64,000 nucleotides of DNA from Macrocystis pyrifera (GCA_031763025.1 JASSKH010000012.1:2046001-2110000); one strand, 5' to 3'; numbered from the stretch's first letter, positions 46,401-58,184 are shown. Numbers and translations: made by a program. The notes: a model not told the origin generated them from the sequence alone.

Positions 46401-47207
46401 GGTGACCACTGGAGTACCTCGAGCGCGTACTCTGGTGGACCTTACGTAAAAACACCTTGAGCCACAATCTCAAGGTCGATTATTGCCCCACGTCGACGTT
46501 CACAACGTCCCGGATTGTTGAATGTACGCGTCACAATGTACTCAGGTTCGGCAACGTACCAGGTCAAAGTGCTGTGTTTTTTGTTACGGCTGTAGTATTT
46601 GCCAGCGCGACAAAAATCGAAATCGAATCGAGAAACAAACCACAAAATGAAAAACGACAACAACAAAGCAAAATAATGGAATCTGGAAAAAAAAAAACGA
46701 AACACGAAATAATAACAAAATATAAAACAATCGGGGAAAATTAAATGTACACGAAAAAAAGTAAAATAATTAAATTGGACAAGACAACAGGGTACAGAGT
46801 GCATACGCCCACAACAACACCAACTCAAGACTTGTTGTATGGTCAACAGTGTGTGGCTTTTTCCTGTATATGTACCTTTTCTGGTCTCACTCGCTGTTTT
46901 GCACTGCACAAAACCGACACCATATATAAATATATACAGGTATGCGAACACATGCCCTATACGCAAAAACCACCCAAAACGTACGTTAAAATGAAGCAAA
47001 ACATGTGAAACTTCGGCACATACCACGTTCGGGGAAGAAAAACGTGTTGTACTGTTTTCATACTTTTTTCGTGAATTCCGCGTCTATTCTGCAATAAACG
47101 AAAACTTACCAAAAATAAAACCACAACATTTTGATTAAAAAATGCGATCTACACAAAATCACCTCTTCTTGTACTATGCAAACATGATTCATTCATTATT
47201 ACCAGGG

Positions 47208-47535
47208 TTTTTTTTCGCGGGTCATGACTCGCGGGTCGGGTCACGGGGTGTTCAAAATATCACGGGTCGGGTCGGGTCGGGTCAGGAAGTGTTCAAAATC
47301 TCACGGGTCGGGTCGGGTCTGGTCAAGAGGTTTTCAAATCTCACGGGTCGGGTCGGGTCGGGTCGGGTCAAGAGTTTTTCAAATCTGACGGGTCGGGTCG
47401 GGTCGGGTCAAGAGGCGATGAAAAGCTCACGGGTCGGGTCAGGTCATGAGCCGCGAGAAACGGGTCACTCGCGGGTCGGGCTAGCGTGACCCGCGAGTTC
47501 TTTCCTGCTGACCCGCGGGTCGGACCCGTGTTAAG
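47208..47535. mobile_element. (GGGTC)n fold-back element, long copy
   Basis: Repeated blocks of TCACGGGTCGGGTCGGGTC separated by AGAGGTTTTCAAATC-type spacers, closing with GACCCGCGGGTCGGACCC. At least one block contains four consecutive GGGTC units. Confidence 0.8.
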
Positions 47536-48329
47536 ATCAAGGTTGCGGGACACTTTGTATCCCTGGACAGGTCTGCCTTTTTAAGTCGGTAATCGTTGAT
47601 ACTCACGTTTGTTGCTTGCTTAGCTATAGAAGAGCAGTTTTATTCCTTTCGTGCACGCGGAGACTGAGACCAAGCTCGTGCGTCTCTGGAAAACCCGGCC
47701 CTGGTTTTCCATCTAAGATACGCCTGCCAAGTACTACAAATATGTTCCCAGTGACTGAACCCAGGTAATTACTGGGCTTTCAACCTCATATAAAGCAGTA
47801 TCATAACACTAGCCCACTCTGAGAAGCCGTATATGCAACATTATGGGAAATTCGTGGAAACCCCGATTCCACGAACTAAAACATGAGTCGAAGATGCGGC
47901 TCCTCAAAACCCACTCCCACACCTCTGCACGGCGAGGCAACGAAGCCGGTACGGTACATAAAAAAAGATAAAGGGAAGACCGGCAGGAAGAAATCGTCAA
48001 CGAAAACCATCGCCATGCCGCCCGCACGGGGGGGGGAGGCGAGGAAGATGCATGGAAAAGCGAAAAGTGAGTACGGGAACGAAGCAGTATCATAAAACCC
48101 GCGCATCCGGCCTGCGGATCCGACACTCAAAGTACTTCCCGCTCTCTTACCCAAAGGCTTTTCTCGTACAAATACCCAATAATAGTCCTTTGGTATCTTA
48201 TTCAAACTTTTAAAACACTGCCAAATCCATATACATACGCATGCCCGCATCCATTTATACCCACTACAGCCAGGCCACATATCGCTTGTGGGCACAAAAA
48301 TGAGTATTAAATTATTTTTGAAGTGTCGA

Positions 48330-48645
48330 CCCATGGGCCGGATCCGCAGGTCGGACCTGCGGGTCAAGGTATATAGTCTCACGGGTCAAGGTGACCCGAC
48401 CCGCATGAAAACCGTGTCTCACAGGTCAATCCAAAGGTGGCGGGTCGGATCGGGTCGGGTCAGGAGGTTTTGAAATCTCGTGGGTCGGGTCGGGTCGGGT
48501 CGGGTCAGGATATTTTCAAATTTCACGGGTCGTGTCGGGTTGGGTCAACTACTTTTTTTAATCTCGCGGGTCGGGTCGGGTCAGCTGACCCGACCCGACC
48601 CGACCCGTGAGATTTGACCTGACCCGCGACAAGCCCTGATTATTA
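48330..48645. mobile_element. (GGGTC)n fold-back element, palindromic copy
   Basis: GGGTCGGGTCGGGTC arms pass through TCAGCTGA into GACCCGACCCGACCC and end GACCTGACCCGCGACAAGCC. A near-perfect hairpin at 48,565-48,635. Confidence 0.8.
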
Positions 48646-49086
48646 CATTGCGGATACCTGGTAGACGGCAATTCGCAGTTTAACTGCACCCATTGCCAAC
48701 TTCATGCCCCTCTTCCCCCCCCTTCTTCTCAAACATGCCAACGATTCAGTAACCCTCCACAAGCCCCAGGTTTCCTTCGTTCAATATTCCATGTCATGTT
48801 TCAATATATAATATAACAACACATACGTACGCCATACAATTAATCGCAAATTGTGTCATACATGTTAGAGAAAAAAAAATCAAACAATCGTTGCAAGAAC
48901 ATCCACAAACCTAGCGACACCGTTACACGTTATTCAAACTTCAATACACAGTAGGATGTCTCACAATGGAGGTGCATTTGGTGCGTTACGCCAGCGTTGC
49001 GGTATACGTTTTTCCTGATGCCGCAACATGCTAACTAAGGTTGTGGTTTCGCCACAACGTCCCGCAACGTACCCAAATGGCCACCT

Positions 49087-49300
49087 GTGAATTAATAGAG
49101 TGCTACAAGTTCTGTGGTCACAAAATTACGCCACATCAGAGATACTACATTGTTATGTATCGAGTAAGCGCATGAAAGAGAAAACACGAACGAAAACAAT
49201 AAAAACAAAGAAAACGAAAAAAACAAATCGAAAGAGAAAAGTTACAAGGAAAAAAGAAAAGAAAAAACTGTCGTTCCTCCCAAACTTTTTTGGTGACAGA
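49087..49300 (-). mobile_element. LINE 3' end copy, minus strand
   Basis: ACAAGTTCTGTGGTCACAAA and ACGCCACATCAGAGATACTA followed by the A-rich UTR, matching 40,640-40,820. Confidence 0.75.
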
Positions 49301-49456
49301 GATGCGTTGGATATATCAGAAAATATTAATAATTATGCTGCTGAACCTAATCCACCTGGTATCACTCACAAGAGAATACGGAGAGAGGGGGTGACGTAGT
49401 TTTGTGACCACAGGATTCTGAACTTGTATCTCACTAGGATTGAAGAATCGGCAAGG

Positions 49457-50609
49457 TGTGGTACGAGTGGAGCACTCATGGGCTATATATATAGATAATA
49501 TAGATATTATGTTACAGTCTTGTAGTCTCACGAATACGAGAATAATCCAAAGAATGGATTAACCCGGCGGATATTCCGCTAGTCGAGAGTAACGTTCTTT
49601 TAGGAATGTTCCCTAGGGCGGATAACCCGTTAGACGAGAGTAATGTTCCGTAACGCAGATAGGACCACGAAGTGATAAGTTCTTATATTAGCAGAAGAAC
49701 GATCGGTAGCCATAGGAAAGTTCTGTAGGCGTACATCAGATAAGAGGAATTTAGGAGAGCTTGTGGCGTGGGGTGGGACGAGTATATCTGGGCGTCGAGT
49801 CCCTCCCCCCTACCTCTCACTTCTCACAGCATTTCCTCAGCTCTCGCCATCAATAAGAAGATCTAAATCAGAAGAAGCGAAGCACTGCTTTTCAGCTGCC
49901 AGAACCACCTGCGTCCCTTGCCCTACCTCGGTCACCACTTCACATCTGGCGTCGTCGGCAGTGTGTGGGTCTCATTACGAGGTGTGGGGGGATATATAGC
50001 CTCATTTCTTTTGTTTCGAATAGCCGCATCTTCGACCACCTTTTTCCTGGCCGTTTGGGATGAACGTTGTCATCACCCTCCGACCATCTTGTGGTCTGCA
50101 TATACGACCATTCAGGGTAGGCTAATGTGATATGAGTGAAGTACTCATGGGCTATAGTTATAGATAATATGTTTCAGTCTTGTAGTCTCACGAATACGAG
50201 AATAATCCAAAGAATGATTAACCCGGCGGATACTCTGATAGTCGAGAGTAACGTTCTTTTAGGAATGTTCCCTAGGGCGGATAACCCGTTAGACGAGAGT
50301 AATGCTCCTTAACGCAGATAAGACCACGAAGTGAGAAGTTCTTATATTAGCTGAAGAACGATCGGTGGCCATAGGAAAGTTCTGTAGGAGTACATCAGAT
50401 AAGAGGAATTCAGGAGAGCTTGTGGCGTGGGGTGGGACGAGTATATCTGGGCGTCGAGTCCCTCCCCCCTACCTCTCTCACTTTTCTACCAGAGCACCTC
50501 CTCAGCTCTCGCCATCAATAAGAAGATCTAAACCAGAAGAAGCGAAGCACTGCTTTCCAGCTGCCAGAACCACCTGCGTCCCTTACCCTACCTCGGTCAC
50601 CGCTTCACA
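49457..50609 (+). mobile_element. Very short LTR element (TRIM-like), copy E1
   Basis: Two LTRs of about 485 bp (49,457-49,944; 50,126-50,609; TGTG...CACA) around an internal part of only 181 bp with no coding capacity. Next to the first LTR is TGGCGTCGTCGGCAG, a likely primer site. Flanks AAGG and ACGG suggest a 4-bp target duplication. It sits in a LINE tail (49,395-49,456 continues at 50,610). Confidence 0.85.
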
Positions 50610-51315
50610 ACGGACACTGGTTGTGCTGGATGTCGACGGGTAGAAAGAACGGTTTAATGTGAAGAACCCAGCACACACCACACACATGAAATCATATGCC
50701 ACTCACAAGGAAATGCGGGTAGGGGGGCCCCCGGGCAACACAGGATGAGTAGAAGAGAAACCGCGGTGGACGAAAGTAGAAAGGAGAGGGCAGACAGGGT
50801 AGCAAGGCACCAGGCCGACTATTAATAGTAAGTAGAACATGTGTGTGCTACTCGTGCCGCCAACCGCTGCTGCAGCTCTGGTTCGAACATGGTATTCCTT
50901 CCTTATTTTTGAGTTTGATCCTCCGTGATTTTCATTTTCTTCTTAACTGTATCTTTTTCAGCTTTTGGTCTTACGAAAGGAGTCTCGTGTGGGGTGGGTG
51001 GTTGTCGAGCCTGCTATGCTTGGTTTGTATTCTGACGCATCCTCTCCGGGGTTGGGACATAGTTGACGAACGCAGTACAGAGACGGTAGACAGCGTAGTA
51101 AGGTACCAGACCGCCTATAATACGGGGAACCCAACTATTCTATGCTACTCGTACCCCAAACTGCTGCGGCTACCGGAAGGTGTTTTATTCTTCGGCTGTT
51201 GCTTGTTATTTCCCTGGGTTCTTAGTCTTACTCTGTTTGTATGTAGAATGTAGTGGTGATGTTTCTTTGGCTCGCTCTTTTTAAAGTGTCTGCCACATCT
51301 CCTGAGGGAGGCACG
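50610..51315 (+). mobile_element. LINE tail remainder and a second LINE fragment
   Basis: 50,610-50,690 completes the tail split by E1. 50,690-51,315 is a new copy: C-terminal remnant (AGGATGAGTAGAAGAGAAAC), a TATTAATA scar at 50,820, and 3' UTR to TGTCTGCCACATCTCCTG. Confidence 0.75.
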
Positions 51316-52815
51316 TAAGGGATAACCTCGGTGCGGGACGATATGGGAATGGGAAAACCCCTACGATGCCATAGGCACGACGTGCAGAAGAACATGAAGA
51401 ACATGAAATATATTAAACCACCCTGAACATGATGATCCCGTGTAGAAAGAGAAGAAAAGTAGAGAAGGGAAGTCGAAGTCGAGGTGGAGTGAGAGAGGGG
51501 TGGGCCCCTCTCTAGCCTCCTCCCTTGTTCGTCCCAACCCCCACAAAAACACAAGGCGATGTTGTCTTCCTTGTGTAGTGTACTCCTTAGTATGAATCCA
51601 ATCGTATCCAAAATGCCCAATGGTCTTCCTCCAAATTCCAACCCACGGCCGCTTCTTCCACCTCTTCCGTCATTTTCTGCACCCCCATTGCCTCGACTCG
51701 CGTCAGGAGCAACAAGGGCGTGTCCCGTTCCGATCCTCATCTCCTGCTCCCTTGCCATCTGCATCTCTCCATGAGCACTAAGGACCACATCTTCAAGTAC
51801 CTTTGTGCTTAGATCGGCGTTCGAAAGTAAAATGCTCTTTGGAACTCCAAAAAAGCAGGGGAAAGGTTACCGGCAAAGTGGTGGTTAGCATCTACCTCAG
51901 AGAAGACCACTCCATGGGAACCGAGCTGGCTCCTGAGCACGCTACCTCGTGCAAAATACTCATTAGGTGGTTCACCATCCTTCGTTCGGAAACTGTACCA
52001 TGCTTGAGTTAGCCTAGCTTCTCTGCCGTTGGCTGGGGAGCATAGAACTTCTCGAAAAAATTCCAAGCTTCACTCGGGCTACCTGCTTCCAGGATCTGGC
52101 TAAGGATGGGCACGTAGGTGATCTGTGAAACTAATATACCCCACCCCTCTCGCGCCTTCCTAACCACATCAACCCCAAACTCCTTCGTCAACACTTCCTC
52201 CCTTGCACCCGGACACCCTACCTTAATTAGTTTATCCGAGTCTACGGCTTCCAAGCAACCCTCCTGTCCAAAAACGGCACGCATCCGCCCACGAAAAATC
52301 AACACCTTTTTTTGTTGCATCTGTTCGCTATGTCTCACACTACCATCAAACACTGGAGGCCGTGCGCAACTCTGGCTTACACGCAACGTCCCTGCCTGTG
52401 TTCCTGATGCCCCTGGTTGCTGCTGCTGCACCTGCATCCCATTGAAAGCACTCTGGACACCCTGCACAACACGGTCAGCGGTTGAGTCGTCGCGTCCTCG
52501 AAGATCTTGGTCTTGGGCTCGCGTCCTCTCCACAGTCCATCTCGTCTTTTGTTCTTGTTGTGCTTTGGTGGCGTTGGCTTCTCTCGTTGAGCTTGCTGGT
52601 ATGCTGCACGCTGCTCGGCCAACCAGGCGTGCATGGCGTCGCGTTGCTCCGGTGTGAAGTCCGTCAAAGAAGGGAGATCCATCGTTTACCGCAGCACGAG
52701 TATCCGAGGCTGTCGTCCCAATACTAGTATATGGGATAACCTCGGTGCGGGACGATATGGGAATGGAAAAACCCCTACGATGCCATCGGCACGACGTGCA
52801 GAAGTACAAGAAGAG
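51316..52815 (-). mobile_element. Gag-bearing fossil with short direct terminal repeats
   Basis: An 80-bp direct repeat (GGGATAACCTCGGTGCGGGA...) lies at 51,316-51,395 and 52,733-52,812. Between them, minus-strand coding pieces resemble copia-type gag (e.g. SPSEAWNFFEKFYAP, SFRTKDGEPPNEYFARG). No polymerase parts. It looks like an old non-autonomous LTR-class element, broken, with a few breaks. Confidence 0.65.
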
Positions 52816-53620
52816 TATGTGCTATTAATACCAGTAATTGGTGGTAATGAGGCGCGACCTCAGTAATACCTGCAGTACCATAGTCATATCTGCGATGAAT
52901 CATGCTGGGCGAAGACGGATTATTCTGTCTTGTGCTGAACCAACACGAACGAACATCTACTAATACCTACTATTGATACCTACTTGTATACGCCGTCGTT
53001 GGTGAGTCTCAATATCAAGGAATCACATATAGAATACGCGCGTTCGGTTTATCACAATACTGTAAAATTCGGTAAAAATGGAATATATAAGAGGCGTACT
53101 ACGCAGCTTGCAAAGTTGAGTATCAACTACGTATTTCAAAAGCAGCTCATCTCCGGAAGAATTGTTCACACTTAGAACCAAATCAACAACACTCAATCAA
53201 TCTATAAATATTTGTGAGATGCAAAGGTTTCAACATGTTGCAACATCATATCAATATCCCTTGTTCGGGTTATATATCTCAGTGCGCAGAATGATCATTT
53301 AAAATTGTCCTGTTGACCCGGGCAGCATCCAGGGGAGCCGCTGGCTTATATCTTTGACAAGGAATCACATATAGAATACGCGCGCTCGGTTTATCACAAT
53401 ACTTGTAAAATTAGGTAAAAATGGAATATAGACGAGGCGTATTACGCAGCTTGCAAAGTTGAGTATCAACTATTTAATCAGTCGAACTCACAGCTGACGT
53501 ATTTCAAAATTAATAAAATAAAATGAATTAAATGTTCTTGGCCTCTTCTGCTCTTGATGTATGATAAAAACACAGCAGTACGCACACACCTGTATCAAAT
53601 ACTGGATTTTGTGGCGTGTA
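52816..53620. other. Gene-free stretch with a duplicated 110-bp segment
   Basis: AAGGAATCACATATAGAATA and the 110 bases after it occur at 53,018-53,130 and again at 53,361-53,472 with few differences. No coding evidence. Confidence 0.75.
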
Positions 53621-53624
53621 TCCT

Positions 53625-53878
53625 CGTTTCTTCGTTGCTTCTCTTTCTTTATGGTGTGTTTTGGTTGCTGGCGTATGTATGTATGTTGTGTCGGCCGCAC
53701 CTAGTGCGAAGGCATGTACTGCGTAGGCTATTAATGCATTACGGTGTGTTATCTCTGTATCGTAGTCTGTGACCACAGAGCTCGTATCTTTCTAGGGTAA
53801 AGAATCAGCACGGACACTGGGCTTGCTGGATGTCGACGAGTAGAAGAACGGTTTAATGTGAAGAACACACACACACCC
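53625..53878 (+). mobile_element. LINE 3' end copy with CA tail
   Basis: Near-identical to 27,640-27,895 (TTGTGTCGGCCGCACCTAGT, GTCTGTGACCACAGAGCTCG), ending GAAGAACACACACACACC. Confidence 0.85.
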
Positions 53879-54147
53879 GTCCCACATCACTGCGTGCGGT
53901 GATCTCTCGTCCCACATATATTGCTAATAATGCAAGACTGACGTACCACATCACTGCGATGACCGCTCGTCCCATATTTTATACCAACATAATGCTATCA
54001 TCATTGCCAAGGGAAATTACGTGCCGCAACGTATTATAATACCACTAAACTGATGTGTCCCTCATGTCGTATCAATATTATTATTAATAGTACCTATTAT
54101 AGGTACCGACACTTTTCATCACAGCAGTACACAAAGTAAGTGATACA

Positions 54148-54392
54148 AGGCGCTTCGCTCCGCGGGCGGCCTACGCCGCCCGCTACGCTCGCTCAGGAAG
54201 GAAACATCAAATTATGCGAAGCGGACAGAGGTCCATGATTGGATATTGTTTTTTTATGGCTCCTGTAGTTAGCTGCAAACTGGCGACTTGATAATGCCAA
54301 GAGTCCCGCCGCCATGCTTCAGGAGAAAATAGCTCGGACACCACATATGCTTCGCGTCGCGGGCGGTTTTCCGCTACGCTCGCTCACACGTC
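54148..54392. repeat. Two GC-rich hairpin units about 200 bp apart
   Basis: GCTTCGCTCCGCGGGCGGCC...GCTACGCTCGCTCA at 54,150-54,194 and a shorter relative at 54,349-54,389. Possibly the ends of one element, as both share the GCTACGCTCGCTCA edge in the same direction. Confidence 0.6.
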
Positions 54393-54636
54393 GTACATAC
54401 GTACATACCCCAGGTAGGGTACTTATTTTCTTCTTTCGACATGCTCTGTGTCTGTACTCGTCGTATGTACGAAAGATAAAGCAAAAAAATAAAAATAAAA
54501 ATAAAAATAAAGCAAAGAACGGCACAGCAACACAGCAACAACAATGAAAATGAAACCGAAAAATTCTAAAAGAAAAAAATCCCCGTCCCCTTTCGCGTAA
54601 TAATTTACTACTTGAGTGGAACACCATACACCAGTT

Positions 54637-55087
54637 GTGGTGGAAATCGAGTTTATAAGCCTTAAATTCATGTAGCGTTTGTTACGTAACATTTTTAGTC
54701 TACATTTCCCTACAATGGCGTCGACGGCAGGACGTGAGATTTTGAAGAGCGAGGTCCGTGGTTCGATTCTCGCCTTCGTTCCCAGAGAAAAAAAAGGAAA
54801 AAAAAAAAAGGGGAATATCTCATGTTCAAGAACCTGTAAAACTCACTCACTTAGAAAAACACCTCGGAAGGAACGATGAGAGCAATGCGATCATTGCATG
54901 CTGAGTCCGGTACCGAAAAGTCGGAGGTAAAACTTGGATATTCAGAGTCTCATCGGGGTTCCTGACTTACTCGCAAGGAGAGATAAGTCAGGTTTAGTGA
55001 GGGAGAATGTGGTGGAAATCGAGTTTATAAGCCTTAAATTCATGTAGCGTTTGTTACGTAACATTTTTAGTCTACATTTCCCTACAC
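54637..55087 (+). mobile_element. Miniature LTR element (TRIM), copy F
   Basis: Two identical 78-79 bp terminal repeats (TGTGGTGGAAATCGAG...CCCTACA) around about 290 bp, with CAGT on both outer sides. TGGCGTCGACGGCAGGACG follows the first repeat, the same likely primer site as in E1. A Pol III box B-like GGTTCGATTCTCG lies just inside. Non-coding. Young, as the repeats look identical. Confidence 0.85.
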
Positions 55088-55136
55088 AGTCAAAAAAAGA
55101 AAAAATGAAAAAAAAAAGAAAAAATCTTACAGCAGA

Positions 55137-55350
55137 GCTTCTCTCTCAGCCTCGTATACCGCCCGCCCCTCTCGCGACCATCTCGCCACCGATTCAGTCC
55201 GGGTGAAGCTTCCCTCCCTCTCTTCCACAGTGAGCCCCGACGCCCGCCTCGCGTGAAGCCCGGTGCTCACCGTAGACCTCGACGCAAGCTCGACAATGTT
55301 GGTGCTCATTCGGGGTACCTCCCTCTTGTGACTCTCAGCCCGGTCGCGAA
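55137..55350 (-). CDS. Possible exon of an unknown gene
   Basis: An open frame reading YFRDRAESHKREVPRMSTN and onward to EGRAVYEAEREALL, Arg/Glu-rich with GC-rich third positions, ends at a good donor (CTGCT|GTAAGA). A start at 55,309 or an acceptor upstream is possible. I do not recognise the protein and see no partner exon to the left, where the TRIM lies. Confidence 0.3.
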
Positions 55351-56060
55351 AATAAGCACCGCTTGAATATTATCTTACAATCCCGAACGACCCTTAAATA
55401 CTCGTACGTACTCTATCCAAAATCACAAATGGAGGCCAGACAGAGCCTGTTGATGCATCCCTCGTGTCTCGAGGCACACGCGACGCCTAGGCACGAAAGC
55501 GGCGACCGCGCTCCTTGCAACTCCCCCTCTACTCGCCAGCATCCGCTGACACCCGCGACGGTGCCAGGTTCGCCCGCGCAACCGTGCTCGGAGTACACGC
55601 ACGCGCACGAAACGAAAGAAGAAAAAAGGAGAGAAGGGCTGAAAGCACGACGAGAAACAAAAACTCGCTGGAACGGTCCGGCAAGTAATGAACGGAGGCG
55701 ATTCCCAAGTGGGAGCTCTGAGAGGCCAGGGATGTACCAACCGAGCACGCTCAGAGATCGAGATCTAAGTAAGTATATCTATGTCACACATTAAATATGT
55801 TCCGATACGCATATACTCGTACCAATTATGTACCACACAACCATGTAAGGAAACCGTGTTATCGGTAATTACCCGTCCTGCTGAAACAGAAAACCTGATG
55901 CTTCCTGTACCACAGTCTTGACATCAGAGACCATGGAACGTACGAGAAACGTCCACCAACTATAGATATAAATAGACGTATTGCACAGCAGAGACACTTA
56001 TCGCAACGACGTGAGTTCCCATCACACAGCAGTTGCACGGTTATAGAAGCTCACAGCACG
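55350..56060. other. Gene-poor GC-rich stretch
   Basis: Overlapping open frames on both strands (55,363-55,794 plus; 55,413-55,748 minus) without recognised domains. A coding role cannot be shown. Confidence 0.4.
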
Positions 56061-57795
56061 ACAGATTTTTATTTTATCTTTCCTTTTTTCCTTGCATGGT
56101 CTCTTTGCTTTGTTTCTTTGCTTTGCTGATTTCTTTTTGTTTTTTTTTTCCTTTTGATATCTCGAATTTATAGAATGTGTGTGTCGTGCCTGTCATATCC
56201 ACACAGCAGTATGTGATATGAGTAGTTCCGCACACCCCTCTGTCCTCTGGCAAACGACACCAGGTTTGCTGTCGCCCCGGTTGACCGAGTTGCACACGCT
56301 AGTTTTTGGGCCCCGCGCTATCTACAACTTCGAACTGCACGCATTAGGCCGATTTTCTTGCGGATTTTCTTGCGATTTTCTTGCCGCCACCGTCTTTGAG
56401 TTTGTTTTTGTTGAGTTGGCTACCTTGCTACGTTTGCTGGTTTTGTTCACACCACGGACAGGTCTCCGAGACGCCGTGTTGTTTGTTGCGTCTCTCGGTT
56501 TTAGTAGTCCCTAGTACACGCAGCCCTCATAGCACTCTAGCTGTGTCCCTTCTGTCTCGCATGATGTCTACCATGTTAGGACCTTCGCCACAAGACAAGG
56601 CATGGGGCCTAGCGGATATATATATATATATGTTTTTGAATTGTGATCGCTGTCTCCTTTTTAGAGTTTCCTCGTTCGCCAACCCGGTTCAGCGAACAAC
56701 CCTTTCGTACTTCCTTGGGCCCCAGACAATGGCTCCAGTGAAACGCTTGTACGTCCTTCTTTTGCCTTCATTTGGGTCTTCGTTTTCTTCTTCAGCCTTC
56801 GCTTCGGTTTCTGCCTCATTTTGCGTTCGTCTTTCTTTGTTTTCATTTTGGGTGATTTTTCCTTTCGCTTCTGCTATGAGTTCTGTGTCTCCTTTAGTCT
56901 CCCTTTCAGTGGTTATTCGCAGCGAACACCCCCTCTTCGTAGTGTTTGGGTTTTATTACGAGGTGTGGGGGGATCTATAGCCTCATTTCTTTTGTTTCGA
57001 ATAGCCGCATCTTCGACCACCTTTTTCCTGGCCGTTTGGGATGAACTTTGTCATCACCCTCCGACCATCTTGTGGTCTGCATATACGAATATTCTGGGTG
57101 GGCTAATGTGATATGAGTAGAGCACTCATGGACTATAGATATAGATAATACGTTGCAGTCTTGTAGTCTCACGAATACGAGAATAATCCAAAGAATGGAT
57201 TAACCCGGCGGATATTCCGTTAGTTGATAGTAACGTTCTCTTAGGAATGTTCCCTAGGGCAGAAAACCCCTTAGACGAGAGTAATGTTCCTTAGCGCAGA
57301 TAGGACCACGAAGTGAGATATTCTTATATTAGCAGAAGAACGATCGGTAGCCACAGGAAAGTTCTGTAGGCGTACATCAGATAAGAGGAATTTAGGAGAG
57401 CTTGTGGCGTGGGGTGGGACGAGTATATCTGGGCGTCGAGTCCCGCCCCCCTACCTCTCACTTCTCTACCAGAGCACCTCCTCAGCTCTCGCCATCCATA
57501 AGAAGATCTAAATCAGAAGAAGCGAAGCACTGCTTTCCAGCTGCCAGAACAACCTGCGTCCCTTACCACTACCCTTAGAGCGGTCCCCGCATCACTAGTA
57601 CCTCGTATGATGACATGGCATTGCGTTGTTTATATTCTGCTTACTGACCAATGTAGTATGTCCGTGGCGTAGTTTTGTGACAACGTAACTTGGATTCTCT
57701 AGAGTTTTGAAGAATCGACACGGACACTGGTTGTTTGTGCTGGATGTCGACGTCGTACGTGTAGAACGAACGGTTCAATGTGAAGAACACACAAA
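56060..57795 (+). mobile_element. LINE tail split by an LTR element
   Basis: LINE tail 56,060-56,211 (AGAATGTGTGTGTCGTGCCT) resumes at 57,597 (GTATGATGACATGGCATTGC) and runs to the end near 57,795. The insertion between is copy E3. Confidence 0.75.
56212..57596 (+). mobile_element. LTR element of the E family, copy E3
   Basis: Begins TGTGATATGAGTAG like the E LTR and ends with one full LTR at about 57,107-57,596. It is flanked by AGTA on both sides (4-bp target duplication). The internal part is longer than in E1, and its last 180 bp match E1. No recognised coding parts. Broken. Confidence 0.7.
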
Positions 57796-57939
57796 CCAGG
57801 GCACCAGGTATCAAACAATATGTTTTTCAGAGTATGCAAGATTGCGTCGAGCTTGATTGAATGATGAATGGTTCTGTGGCAGATATTATGTGTCGTGTAC
57901 TATTTATTAATGGTGGTAGTGATTTCGGTATTACCTTTC

Positions 57940-58130
57940 AGAGAGGCAGTGGACGCTCAGTCTCAGCCAAACCCCACCTGCTGGGGCGCCGTCGGTGCTG
58001 GTTCCGACTGGTCTCTCTCGTCACTCTCACCAACTCCAACTGCGACTTCACAAAAAAGGCAATCAAACTGAGAACAGCGCTCGAATGCCTTTCATCGAGA
58101 GCAATTACAATTACTATGGCTCCCCCTAAT
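57940..58130 (+). repeat. Dispersed repeat with CTCTCTCGTCACTCTCACC
   Basis: Copies at 57,940-58,130 (+), 60,258-60,375 (+) and 61,752-61,925 (-), sharing CTGAGAACAGCGCTCGA and CAAACCCCRCCTGCTGGGG. Non-coding; the ends are not defined. Confidence 0.7.
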
Positions 58131-58184
58131 AGACGGTTGATAAGAAGTCATCTGGCATAGTTTTGTATTCTCAGTTTGTAAAAC

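Larger units (their letters stand above)
46400..49085. other. AT-rich stretch with two large fold-back elements
   Basis: No gene seen. 47,060-47,125 is the inverted copy of the repeat at 23,310. Fold-back elements lie at 47,208-47,535 and 48,330-48,645. Short open frames near 47.9-48.1 kb have no recognised domain. Confidence 0.6.

Noticed and set aside
52118-52657. Plus-strand open frame of 179 codons
   Set aside because: Antisense of the gag-bearing fossil.
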